IMG/VR virus record: IMGVR_UViG_3300020057_001240
Location: 1-20,922 of that record
Reading direction: 5' to 3' (one strand)
DNA length: 20,922 nt
Source of the DNA: a virus
The position numbers were made by a program, and so were the translations under genes. The number at the start of each line of letters is the position of its first letter. Position 1 is the first letter of the stretch. Under the pieces are notes generated by a model. It ran no database searches and was not told the origin of the DNA. It saw only the letters and a program-made list of their open reading frames with translations. Of the stretch, positions 13,826-20,922 are shown in pieces.

Positions 13826-14160
13826 GGCCACTCCTGGCAAGAAAGGCCCCGTCAGGCGCGATGCGCGGCGAGTTACAGATCACGAGCAAGATCGTCGCGC
13901 GAACTGCCGTACAGGCTCCTCCTTCTGTGCGCGGTTTGAGCCCTGTTGTGGTCATGGAAACCACGACCACGCTCTTCATCGCGCGGGACGGCCGCATCGC
14001 CTGCCGCGACGACTGCCCGCCGCCTGGATCCGACGCGTACTACTTGGACGACTACCGTCCGCTCACGAAGAGCGAGGCGACGGCGCTGGAGCGCGCCCTC
14101 GGCAAACCGGTCGAGTGTCACGGGTGCATGATGTCGCGGATGCACAGGGAGGCGCGATGA
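13822..14160 (+). CDS. Hypothetical small cysteine-containing protein
   Basis: This 112-aa protein is from no family I recognise. The first half is basic and probably flexible. The second half, from VVMETTTTLFIARDG, carries CRDDC and CHGC (in CHGCMMSRMH), four cysteines with histidines that could bind a metal. It also has an aromatic acidic stretch, AYYLDDYRPLT. The ATG overlaps the previous stop by 4 bases and its own stop overlaps the next ATG by 4, so it is part of the operon. Metal binding is inference from spacing. Confidence 0.65.
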   Translation: MRPLLARKAPSGAMRGELQITSKIVARTAVQAPPSVRGLSPVVVMETTTTLFIARDGRIACRDDCPPPGSDAYYLDDYRPLTKSEATALERALGKPVECHGCMMSRMHREAR

Positions 14161-14312
14161 ACGCCGCGACCTTGCGCGAAGCGCTCTTCCAAGACGTCGT
14201 CGCCGGCCGCGCGCTCGACCACGCGCGCGTCGCCGAGCTTGCGCGCTTGATAGGCATGCCCGTCGCGGCGGTGTTGCTCGACATCTTGGCCGAGGCCCGA
14301 GGGGTCGCGTAG
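14157..14312 (+). CDS. Small hypothetical protein upstream of the integrase
   Basis: This 51-aa, largely helical protein (TLREALFQDVVAGRALDHARVAELARLIG) has no recognised family. It is supported by 4-base overlap with the preceding gene, 1-base overlap between its TAG and the integrase GTG, and a regular coding pattern. It may be an integrase-coupled regulator; nothing shows this directly. Confidence 0.6.
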   Translation: MNAATLREALFQDVVAGRALDHARVAELARLIGMPVAAVLLDILAEARGVA

Positions 14313-15631
14313 TGGGCACGGTCTTCCGCCCCAGCCTGACGCGCCCGATGCCGGCCGGCGCAGTGGTGACCGACGGCGTCGCGCGCTGGAAGTCGAAGGC
14401 GGGGAAGCTCCGCACCGCGAAAGCCAAGGGCGAGCGGATCGTCGAGGTCGGGAACCGCTATCTCGCGCGGTACCGCGACGGGCAGGGCGTCGTGCGCACC
14501 GTCCCGACCGGCTGCCGCGAGGAAGCGGCCGCGCGTGCCGTGCTTGTGCAGCTCGAACGGCGCGCCGAGCTGGTCAAGGCGGGCGTCCTGACCCCCGAAC
14601 AGGACGCTATCTCGAGCCACCGCCGCACGACCGTCGCAAGCCACGTCGAGGCGTACGTCGCCTCGCTCAACGCCCGTGGCTGCACGGCCAAGCACGTGCA
14701 CTCCCAAAAGCGCCTCCTGACGACCGTGCTCGACGAGTGCCGCTTCCGCTCGCTGGCCGACGTGAAGCGCGAGCCGATGGAGAAGTGGCTGACGCAAGGC
14801 GCGAACCGGACGCGGAGCGCGCGGACGCGCAACACCTACCTGTGCGCCATCCGCTGGTTCCTCAACTGGGCCATCGACAACGAGCGGCTGCTCGCGAACC
14901 CGCTGGCGCGCATCCCGCTCGCGGACGAGAAGGCCGACCGGCGCCGGCAACCGCGCGCACTCACGGGGGACGAGATCGTGCGGCTGCTCGAGGCGGCCCG
15001 GCGTCGGCCTCTCGCCCAAGCTCAGCTCTACCCGCGCGGGTGGCGGAAGGGCCAGCCCGGCACGAGCCTGCGACCGGAGACCGTGGCGAAGCTCGAGCGG
15101 CTCGGACGAGAACGGGCTCTCGCGTGGAAGACGCTGGTGTTGACGGGGCTGCGCCTCGGTGAACTCGCCTCCCTGCGCATGCGCGACGCCGTGCTCGACG
15201 GCCCGCGCCCGCACCTGCTGCTCGACGCGCGCTTCGAGAAGAACCGCAACGGCTCGGCCATCCCGCTGCGCGCCGACCTCGCGGCCGACCTGCGCGCGTG
15301 GCTGGCCGGCGCGCCGCCCGACCGGCCGATCTTCGCGCTGAGCGAGAACCAGGTGAAGGTCTTCAACAAGGACCTGAAGTGGGCCGGCATCGCCAAGCGC
15401 GACGACCGCGGCCGGACCGCCTGCGTGCACTCCCTGCGCCACAGCCACGCTTCGCTGCTCAACCGCGCGGGCGTCGGACCGCAGACGGTGCAGGCCTCCA
15501 TGCGCCACGGGAGCTTGGACATGACCACCGTCTACAGCGACCCGCGGCTGCTCGACGTCGCGGCCGCGCTCGATGCGCTGCCGGCGCTGCCGCTCGAGCC
15601 GGCGCCGTCCCTCGAGGCGCGCGCCTCCTAA
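14312..15631 (+). CDS. Phage-type tyrosine integrase
   Basis: This 439-aa integrase probably inserts and excises the element. An N-terminal arm-type region (about 40-110, YLARYRDGQGVVRTVPTG) is followed by a core-binding domain (about 115-200, SHVEAYVASLNARG, FLNWAIDNERLLANPL). The catalytic domain shows R281 (LTGLRLGEL), H373 and R376 (HSLRHSH), H399 (MRHGSLD) and nucleophile Y408 (TTVYSD). All expected residues are present. The GTG start overlaps the previous stop by one base. It closes the replication operon, as is usual near one end of an integrative element. No tRNA or clear attachment site is visible next to it, although a duplicated gene fragment lies downstream (15707-16012 and 18487-18683). 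Confidence 0.94.
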   Translation: MGTVFRPSLTRPMPAGAVVTDGVARWKSKAGKLRTAKAKGERIVEVGNRYLARYRDGQGVVRTVPTGCREEAAARAVLVQLERRAELVKAGVLTPEQDAISSHRRTTVASHVEAYVASLNARGCTAKHVHSQKRLLTTVLDECRFRSLADVKREPMEKWLTQGANRTRSARTRNTYLCAIRWFLNWAIDNERLLANPLARIPLADEKADRRRQPRALTGDEIVRLLEAARRRPLAQAQLYPRGWRKGQPGTSLRPETVAKLERLGRERALAWKTLVLTGLRLGELASLRMRDAVLDGPRPHLLLDARFEKNRNGSAIPLRADLAADLRAWLAGAPPDRPIFALSENQVKVFNKDLKWAGIAKRDDRGRTACVHSLRHSHASLLNRAGVGPQTVQASMRHGSLDMTTVYSDPRLLDVAAALDALPALPLEPAPSLEARAS

Positions 15632-15706
15632 ACGAACACCGCCGTACGCGAAGGCCCCACACGCGCGACGGATCCACAACCGGGGGCAAGCCAGGAACGA
15701 ACGACC

Positions 15707-16012
15707 ATGACCGACACGAAGAAGCAGCAGCGCCCGGCCGACGCCCGCATCGCGGAGCTCCAGGCGAAGATCGAATGCATCAAGGCCCGCGACGAGCGCA
15801 AGCGCGCTCGCGCCAAGCCCGAGGTGAAGTTCGCCATCGCCGCGACGAAGGCGCTCGACAAGGCGTTGGGCGCCACGACGGACGCGACGCTCCGGACCGC
15901 GTTCCAAGAGGCGCGCACGCTCGTGTCGGCCGCCATCGCCATCGAGGGGGTCGCGGTGGCGGAGTCGACGGGCGGGAAGCCGGCGAAGCGGAGGAAGAGC
16001 GCCGCGGCGTGA
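15707..16012 (+). CDS. Small helical hypothetical protein, source of the downstream duplicate
   Basis: This 101-aa, very basic, helical protein starts with a coiled-coil-like stretch (ARIAELQAKIECIKARDERK). The core TKALDKALGATTDATLRTAF follows, and the tail is lysine-rich (KPAKRRKSAAA). I recognise no family. AGGAA lies about 10 bases before the ATG. It is a separate transcription unit or the end of the integrase operon, 75 bases after the integrase. A frameshifted relative of its C-terminal half lies at 18487-18683, beyond the deaminase genes. Confidence 0.7.
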   Translation: MTDTKKQQRPADARIAELQAKIECIKARDERKRARAKPEVKFAIAATKALDKALGATTDATLRTAFQEARTLVSAAIAIEGVAVAESTGGKPAKRRKSAAA

Positions 16013-16545
16013 GATGCGTGGGAGGGCGCCGATGGCGTCGGCGACTTCGAACAACTGTGAGTCGGTCCGCGCAGGAAGCACGCCGTCTCGGAGCCTCGAT
16101 CCGGTGAGACTCGGACGGCGCATCAGTTGCGACGAAACACGATGCGTAGGGAAGGACCGCCGAGAAACCACCTAACGAGCATCCGGGGCGCTGGCTGATG
16201 GGCCGCACAAGTTCGGAGTTGAACGGGAAGAGGATGAACAGTACACCCCGCGGGTCCCGCCCGTCCCAACCGACGCGCCGTGCCGAGGATCCGCGTCCTC
16301 TGCCTTGCGCGCATCCTCGACGCTCCCTATGGCCGCTCCCTCCGGCCCCCCCCGCGAGTGCCCGCTCGGCGGGAGTCAACGACGCGATTTCGTACCAACC
16401 CAGGCCCGAGGTCTGCCGAGCGTTGCGGTGCAAAGTCCCATCGCGCATGCCAGCGCAAGGGATGCATCGATCCGGATCGCGCTTGCGAGTCGCTGCGGTG
16501 CCCCTATCCGTTCGTCGCCGCGCATCCGGAACGGGGGTGGAAGGG
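16013..16545 (+). other. Long leader region before the deaminase gene
   Basis: This is 533 bases without a convincing gene. It contains short stems (GCCGA/TCGGC near 16030; GCCGTC/GACGGC at about 16082-16119) and a run of eight C at 16346-16353. The deaminase frame is open back to 16198, but that extension is low-complexity and outside the family's usual start. In the Vibrio AvcID system a small antitoxin RNA is encoded just upstream of the deaminase, so this is the place to look for one. I cannot identify an AvcI-like RNA by eye. Confidence 0.4.
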
Positions 16546-18102
16546 ATGCGTGACGAGCAAGCATCGACGGCGCCTGCCTCCGCGGCGAATGTTGAAAGTC
16601 CGGCAGCGAAGGTCGCGCATCTTCCGGCTGCTGGCAGGCCGGCCGTTGCGGCCATCGAGCCCATTCGGTCAGAGCTGGTCGTGGCGCTCGTGGGTCCGGT
16701 GGGGGCTGACCTCCAAGGTGTAGCCCGTCAGATGGCGGACAATCTCGGGTGCTACGGATATCGGCTCGTCGATGTGCACCTGAGCGGCCCTATCTCGAAA
16801 CTGGATCGGGAGCAGACCGGCTTTGACATTCCCTCCAAGCCCGAATTCCAGCGTATCATGCGCTTGATGGATGCCGGCAACTGGGTGCGCGAGACGGCTG
16901 AGCGTGCGGACATACTTGCGCTGTGGGCAGCCTCTCACATCCACAGCTTACGGCCTGATCATGCGCCGACACCGAAGACCCTGTATCTAATTCGTTCACT
17001 AAAACACGAAGCCGAAGTAAAGGCACTACGCCGAATCTACGGACCTGCATTTTTCTTAGTCGGGGTACATGCTTCAGAAGACCGCCGCCGTCGCACGCTG
17101 CTGCACCGTGGGTTAACGGTCAACGAAGCCGACGGATTGATTGAGCGAGATGCTGGCGAGAAGAACAAGTATGGCCAACATACCCGCGAGGCCTTCGGGA
17201 TGGCCGATGTTTTCATTTCCCAGAGCAATTCGGCGGTGCAGATTGACCGTTTCCTGCGCCTAATATTCGGTGATTTTCGCGTAACGCCTACTTTGGATGA
17301 ACACGCCATGTTTATGGCATGCGCCTCCTCTGTTAGATCCGCGGACCTCTCTCGGCAAGTCGGAGCAGTTGTTTGGCATCCCCATGCTGGAGTAGTTGGT
17401 GCGGGTGCCAATGACGTACCACGAGCGCACGGAGGATCCTACTGGCCGGGCAATGCCGACCGCCGAGATTATGTCCTAGGTCACGACGCGAACGAGCGCC
17501 ATCGGAGAGACATTGCGTCCGATATCGCGAAGCGCGTCGTTGCTGCGCTCGCGCTGGGCGATTCCGACGCAACTCAGAAGATAGAGGTCGCCTGCCAATC
17601 ATCGCGTCTGTTCGAAATTACGGAGTTCGGCCGCGCGGTTCATGCCGAAATGGACGCATTGCTCTCTTGTGCACGAGCAGGAGTATCAACACAAGGCTGC
17701 GTCCTATTTTCGACCACCTTTCCATGTCATAACTGCGCGAAGCATGTAGTGTCTGCCGGCATTTCGCGAGTGGTTTATATAGAGCCTTATCCAAAGAGCC
17801 AAGCGGTCGATCTTCACGGTGACGCGATTCAATTGGATGAGGACGGCCGTGGCTCTCGAATTGCCGAGCATGTGCTGTTTCAGCCATTCGAGGGAGTTGG
17901 CCCTCGACGTTATTATGATCTATTTTCTCTGAAGTTCGGAAACGGCAACGAGCTAAGGCGTAAAGGTGAGGATGGTTCACTTGAGCTGTGGTCACCAAGT
18001 TCTGCATCCCCCAGAGTCCCCTTGATCCCCACAATCTACATTGAGAGAGAGTTGGAGGCGGCTGTCGCCTCAGCCGGATTGTGGGAGACGTCATCCACAT
18101 GA
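16546..18102 (+). CDS. Anti-phage dCTP/dCMP deaminase (AvcD/DCD type)
   Basis: This 518-aa defence enzyme depletes deoxycytidine nucleotides during phage infection. The N-terminal P-loop-like kinase-type domain (about 43-230) has LVGPVGADL (G50, G53) in place of a standard GKS loop, and YLIRSLKHEAEVKALRRIYG with FFLVGVHA. The C-terminal deaminase domain (about 255-430) has DEHAMFMACASSVRSADLSR, zinc ligand H366 with catalytic E368 in HAEMDA, and C394 and C397 in PCHNC. I chose ATG 16546 because family similarity begins near residue 43. GGGGGTGGAAGGG precedes it at short spacing. The next gene overlaps by 4 bases. From about 16950 the base composition is clearly less GC-rich than its neighbours, with codons such as CTA, ATA and AAA, suggesting recent acquisition. 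All active-site residues are present. Confidence 0.93.
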   Translation: MRDEQASTAPASAANVESPAAKVAHLPAAGRPAVAAIEPIRSELVVALVGPVGADLQGVARQMADNLGCYGYRLVDVHLSGPISKLDREQTGFDIPSKPEFQRIMRLMDAGNWVRETAERADILALWAASHIHSLRPDHAPTPKTLYLIRSLKHEAEVKALRRIYGPAFFLVGVHASEDRRRRTLLHRGLTVNEADGLIERDAGEKNKYGQHTREAFGMADVFISQSNSAVQIDRFLRLIFGDFRVTPTLDEHAMFMACASSVRSADLSRQVGAVVWHPHAGVVGAGANDVPRAHGGSYWPGNADRRDYVLGHDANERHRRDIASDIAKRVVAALALGDSDATQKIEVACQSSRLFEITEFGRAVHAEMDALLSCARAGVSTQGCVLFSTTFPCHNCAKHVVSAGISRVVYIEPYPKSQAVDLHGDAIQLDEDGRGSRIAEHVLFQPFEGVGPRRYYDLFSLKFGNGNELRRKGEDGSLELWSPSSASPRVPLIPTIYIERELEAAVASAGLWETSST

Positions 18103-18323
18103 AGATCAGGATTATCTTAACTGACGCCGCGATCCGCGTTACTTGGGAGATCATCCAAGACGCGGAAACGCAGATGAGCCAATGGCCCGCCTGGAAACGC
18201 GAGCATTTGGCGCTAACGGACTGGGTGAAGAGACCGGTCGAATCCGATGACTGCCCGATTGATCGAGAAGCGATCGATCCGGCGTTGGTGCAATCAAAGG
18301 ACAAGGAGCCCCAAGCAAGCTGA
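18099..18323 (+). CDS. Small protein coupled to the deaminase
   Basis: This 74-aa protein is from no known family I recognise. It begins MKIRIILTDAAIRVTWEIIQ and contains QWPAWKREH and a charged tail (QSKDKEPQAS). ATG 18099 overlaps the deaminase stop by 4 bases (ATGA), so the two are translated together. An upstream in-frame GTG at 18081 is less likely. The coupling and shared lower GC suggest it travels with the deaminase, perhaps as a regulator or immunity factor. That role is inference. Confidence 0.65.
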   Translation: MKIRIILTDAAIRVTWEIIQDAETQMSQWPAWKREHLALTDWVKRPVESDDCPIDREAIDPALVQSKDKEPQAS

Positions 18324-18486
18324 CATTTAACGCCCGCGATTTAAGAGCACCTGAAGACCGTTGCTCACTCCGGCGCTTCGGCCGCTCCTTTGAGGGGATC
18401 GGACGACACGCGGATGCGTGGCGGGTAGAGTGCTCGACGACCTGAAGTCGGCCGGCTGACCTCACCAGAAACCTCAAGGGGCGGAA

Positions 18487-18683
18487 GTGCCGTCGGGCCG
18501 TGAAGCGCGCCCACGCGTGCTCGACAATGCCCTCGGGGCGATGAAGGACGCGACGCTTCGGGCGGCGTTCTCCGAGGCACGCACCTTCGTCGCCGCCACT
18601 GTGCCGTCGACGGCGTCGTCGTGGCCGCCTCGACCGCCCAGTCCGAGGCGAAGGCGGGTCGCAAGCGCAAGATGGCGGCGTGA
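18487..18683 (+). pseudogene. Frameshifted duplicate of the gene at 15707
   Basis: LDNALGAMKDATLRAAFSEARTF (from about 18519) aligns with LDKALGATTDATLRTAFQEARTL of the intact gene. After about 18604 the match continues only in another frame (VDGVVVAASTA, then GRKRKMAA and TGA at 18681-18683), equivalent to IEGVAVAESTG and KRRKSAAA. The 5' half is unrecognisable. Both copies point the same way and enclose the deaminase operon. The level of divergence indicates an old duplication or a related but separate gene, not a recent one. Confidence 0.75.
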
Positions 18684-18704
18684 CCGTTGATGCTCGACAG
18701 CGGG

Positions 18705-18732
18705 AGGCTGCTCGGCGGAGGTCGAGCAGCCT
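18705..18732 (+). terminator. Perfect 10-bp hairpin
   Basis: AGGCTGCTCG (18705-18714) pairs exactly with CGAGCAGCCT (18723-18732) across an 8-base loop. It lies 21 bases after the decayed gene. There is no T-tract beyond TTCGCTCG, so efficiency is uncertain. The following 18733-18928 shows only short GC-rich stems. Confidence 0.5.
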
Positions 18733-18928
18733 TCGCTCGTCCGAACCAAGTGCTTGCGGCAGCCTGTCTCCGGATGGACGATCCTCATCGTGCAGATGAA
18801 CAGCTCAGCCCACACCGCGCTCTCGCCCCTGATAGGCGAGTAGGGGCTCCGAGTCAGGCACGCGCGGCACGTCATGGGGACCTGCCGCCCGCGCCCGCGT
18901 GGGACCGCGACCGCCTGGAGCGGATCGG

Positions 18929-19144
18929 ATGGCTTATGGTGAACGACCGGCGGGGAAGCCCTATCATCACAAGGAGTACTGGACGTCGCGCCCGCCGAAC
19001 TACGGTGGTGGTCCGCGCGGTCCGCGCCGGGCGGGTTTGCCGCACAAGACGTTCACGCACCGGGTCGAGCGAGCACGGGCGAAGGAGGCGCTGCGGCGTG
19101 ACGGCAAGAGCGGGTTCGAACGCGGAAACGCGCTGTCGAACTGA
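18929..19144 (+). CDS. Possible small basic protein
   Basis: This is 71 aa, rich in Arg, Gly, Pro and His: PYHHKEYWTSRPPNYGGGPR, then FTHRVERARAKEALRRDG. The ATG is 8 bases after GGAG (18917-18920), a good ribosome-site spacing. No family is recognised. It sits among gene remnants, so it may itself be a fragment, but the composition is not that of a random antisense frame. Confidence 0.5.
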   Translation: MAYGERPAGKPYHHKEYWTSRPPNYGGGPRGPRRAGLPHKTFTHRVERARAKEALRRDGKSGFERGNALSN

Positions 19145-19149
19145 CCGCG

Positions 19150-19432
19150 GGAGGAGAAGCGCGAGATCGGCAGTCCTTCCGCGCCGCGCTGGGAGATCGA
19201 CGTGCTTGCCTACACAGGCGGCACAAACGAGGTGCTCGCAGTCGAGTGCAAGTCGCTGCTCAACTCCACCGGCTTGATGTTCCGACGAGGGCGTTTCGAT
19301 CCGCCGGAACGCTTCAGCTCTTCACGCGCGACAAGACACGCGAGGTCGTGCTTTGCCGCCTGGGCGTTCAGCTCACTGAGCGCGGCGCTTGCGCACCGAA
19401 CTCCCGCATTCAGCTCGCTCTCGCAACCGGAA
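19150..19432 (+). pseudogene. Remnant of a PD-(D/E)XK-like nuclease-family gene
   Basis: The stretch APRWEIDVLAYTGGTNEVLA followed by VECKS fits the D...ExK nuclease core. The match continues as LNSTGLMFRRGRFDPPERF. It then shifts frame near 19313 and continues as QLFTRDKTREVVLCRLGVQL and RIQLALATG. Restoring one base at the shift gives ERFQLFT. The 5' end has no start codon or N-terminal domain, and the 3' end runs into transposase-like sequence at about 19433. The gene is dead. The fold assignment is from the motif only. Confidence 0.6.
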
Positions 19433-19677
19433 TACCGCGCGCGCGTGCGACCGATCGACCTGCTGCGCCGCTACTACAACTTCCTGGGGCCGCACGGAGC
19501 GCTGAAGTTCGGCCGCGGAGTGCCGACGTCCGCGCAGCAGGCGGGGTTCGTGACAAGGCTGAGCTGGAGCGACATCTTTATGACGTTCAGTCCGACGGTG
19601 CGGGTGCTGTGGATCCAAGACGAGGTGGTCCGAAACGCCTGGAAGGGGAGGGTCGCGTGTGTCGGGAACAACAGTTA
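19433..19677 (+). pseudogene. C-terminal remnant of a DDE transposase
   Basis: YRARVRPIDLLRRYYNFLGP, then HGALKFGRGVPTSAQQAG and LSWSDIFMTF, resembles the C-terminal end of integrase-core transposases (the usual pattern is YNF..PHRALKFGR.TPA.QAG). No catalytic core precedes it. It abuts the nuclease remnant directly, suggesting a deletion or recombination join near 19433. It ends at the TAA 19675-19677. Confidence 0.55.
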
Positions 19678-19695
19678 ACGGCAGGAGTGCAGCGG

Positions 19696-20706
19696 TCAAT
19701 CAGCGGATACCTGAAGTAGCTGATGGGCAGCGAACTTCTCCCAAGCCCGTTGAATTGAAGAGTTTATCTCTTGTATTCCGACTCGAAGACGCTCGCTGTC
19801 ACGCGCCCTACGCACGGAAGGATCAGATTCTTCTGGCGCTGAACGCGCGATGCCTCGTCCGCTGGCCGAGGGTTTCGCCAACAGAACAAATGGGTCCTGG
19901 GCCGTTTTCGCGGACAAGGTTACGCGAGATGCGAGCGATGCCAAGATCGCCGTGCTATCTTGGATCGGCACGTCGGGTTGTCGCTTACGCCAAGCCTGAT
20001 TCGCCAGAGTAACCAGATCGATGTCCTGAAACTTAACGTTCAAGTGCGCATACGGGATACGCTCCGTGGGCGATATTGACGCTGGGTTACTAACGAGCAC
20101 GACACGAAGCACATTAAACAACGACCGGTACTCCGTCTTGATGTCGGCCTCAACTTGTCTGAGGTGCAGCTCGCCGCCCCCAAACTGATCCGCTAACCGA
20201 TGAGCGGCTTGCGTCGTAGTCAAGACGGCTGAGTTCAGAATGTCCATCCGCGACCGGATCTCGGTCCAATACTCGATTCGGGCTGACTGTGCCTCGGCTT
20301 CCAAGAGCGCGCGCTGTTCCAGCTTCTGATTCTCCAGTCGCTTCGCGACTTCGCGCTCGAAGTCGGTTGCACGCTGAGACGTTCTTTCTTCAGCCGAGAT
20401 GTGTTTGTCTGCCAACCTCGTCATCACGATTGCGGAAGCTATGAATATGGCGGCGGCTCCGCCGATCTCGACGCCTCTTCGCTTAATGACGCCGGTCGAT
20501 TTGAGAAATCCAACAAGGAACACCGTAATCGCCAGCGCAAGTACAAATAGCAACACGACACGGCTAAATGGCGTGGTCGGCACGAAGTTAGATAGCGCGA
20601 AGGCCGACAGAAGCAGGCATGCCCCCAGTCCGGCCGCGTAAGCTCGCGAGCGTGAGATCGAACTGGTCTTCCGCTTATTGATGCGGTTCAGGTCACTCGT
20701 ACTCAT
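19696..20706 (-). CDS. Membrane-anchored coiled-coil protein of unknown function
   Basis: This is 336 aa on the minus strand. The short N-terminus contains a basic stretch (RINKRKTSS). Three probable membrane segments follow: AYAAGLGACLLLSAFALSNF (about 22-41), VVLLFVLALAITVFLVGFL (about 51-69) and GGAAAIFIASAIVMTRL (about 80-96). A charged coiled coil (ERTSQRATDFEREVAKRLEN and on) and a soluble helical C-terminal domain complete it. I chose the ATG at 20706; the frame stays open to the window edge, but the extension is low-complexity. It converges with the transposase remnant on the plus strand. Lower GC than the cassettes suggests a separate origin. No family is recognised. A chromosomal neighbour or membrane component of a defence system are both possible. 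Confidence 0.75.
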   Translation of the reverse strand: MSTSDLNRINKRKTSSISRSRAYAAGLGACLLLSAFALSNFVPTTPFSRVVLLFVLALAITVFLVGFLKSTGVIKRRGVEIGGAAAIFIASAIVMTRLADKHISAEERTSQRATDFEREVAKRLENQKLEQRALLEAEAQSARIEYWTEIRSRMDILNSAVLTTTQAAHRLADQFGGGELHLRQVEADIKTEYRSLFNVLRVVLVSNPASISPTERIPYAHLNVKFQDIDLVTLANQAWRKRQPDVPIQDSTAILASLASRVTLSAKTAQDPFVLLAKPSASGRGIARSAPEESDPSVRRARDSERLRVGIQEINSSIQRAWEKFAAHQLLQVSAD

Positions 20707-20922
20707 GTTCCGTGTTCTCTTGTTCCGCGGACGTGGGCGCGCGGTGTCCACGCGGAAGTCCGTCTTTACCACATTCCCCGCGCAGCCTGAACCGCAGGCC
20801 TCGGTCGCGGGGACGCCGTCCGAGTTGTGGCAAGGTGGAACCCGAGCGACGCTTCGACGCGGACCGAGATCGGGCCTTCGGCCGCACGTCGCGAGCGCAA
20901 CTGCATCCAGACGGCCGGTCAC
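20707..20922. other. Upstream region of the minus-strand membrane protein gene
   Basis: This is 216 bases reaching the window edge. On the minus strand only a weak purine stretch (AAGAGA) lies before the start. No clear promoter, RNA gene or repeat is seen. Confidence 0.3.

Noticed and set aside
16012-16150. Integrase attachment site next to the integrase
   Set aside because: No tRNA gene end and no exact direct repeat with another part of the window could be found. The only repeat is the diverged gene copy at 18487-18683.
14063-16171. Long open frame on the minus strand (702 codons)
   Set aside because: It is antisense to the integrase with all its catalytic residues; it has no domain pattern and a skewed Arg/Ala composition.
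16198-16545. N-terminal extension of the deaminase
   Set aside because: The frame is open, but the peptide is Pro/Arg-rich with no family similarity. ATG 16546 leaves a normal N-terminus for the family.
16280-16723. Cysteine-rich frame (CGAKSHRACQRKG) overlapping the deaminase start
   Set aside because: It briefly resembles small phage zinc-binding proteins, but it runs far into the deaminase coding region, lacks the rest of such a motif and has no ribosome site. It could be a tiny remnant at most.

Overview
The window is GC-rich bacterial DNA built almost entirely from accessory genes. No tRNA, rRNA or housekeeping gene is visible. Codon use, SpoVG-like and excisionase-like proteins and the phage-type gene content would fit a Planctomycetota or similar deep-branching environmental bacterium, but nothing here fixes the taxon.

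Layout. (1) 1-1060: the 3' part of an ISAs1-family transposase gene, broken by a 207-bp non-autonomous element (588-794) with 19-bp terminal inverted repeats and a perfect 8-bp target duplication. The first 12 bases of the window match the end of that element, so a second copy probably sits just outside. (2) 1181-5301: cassette 1, which is a ParB-domain/DNA methyltransferase fusion, a small-terminase-like HTH protein, a terminase ATPase that lacks its nuclease and carries a four-cysteine tail, and a short tyrosine recombinase. A 0.5-kb intergenic region rich in GTTCCCC repeats follows. (3) 5353-8813: cassette 2, with a very similar methyltransferase, a diverged small terminase, a full ATPase-plus-nuclease large terminase and a good intrinsic terminator. 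(4) 8987-15631: a tightly packed replication/integration block of a DNA-binding-like protein, HTH protein, NrS-1-type primase-polymerase/helicase, SpoVG-like protein, three small unknowns, a second HTH protein and a tyrosine integrase. Most of these genes overlap by 1-4 bases. (5) 15707-18683: an anti-phage dCTP/dCMP deaminase (AvcD/DCD type) with a coupled 74-aa partner, bracketed by an intact 101-aa gene and a frameshifted copy of that same gene. (6) 18684-19677: debris, including a small basic ORF, a frameshifted PD-(D/E)XK-like nuclease remnant and a transposase C-terminal remnant. (7) 19696-20706, minus strand: a membrane-anchored coiled-coil protein of unknown function.

How it fits together (inference). 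The primase, excisionase-like proteins and integrase form a self-replicating integrative element. The two methyltransferase-terminase cassettes look like DNA-modification and packaging modules, but no portal or capsid gene is visible, as expected of a satellite or a partial prophage. The deaminase is a defence cargo near the integrase.

The most unusual signal is a hairpin upstream of both methyltransferase genes. In each copy it pairs the Shine-Dalgarno GGAG and the TTG start codon with upstream sequence, with one compensatory base-pair change between copies.
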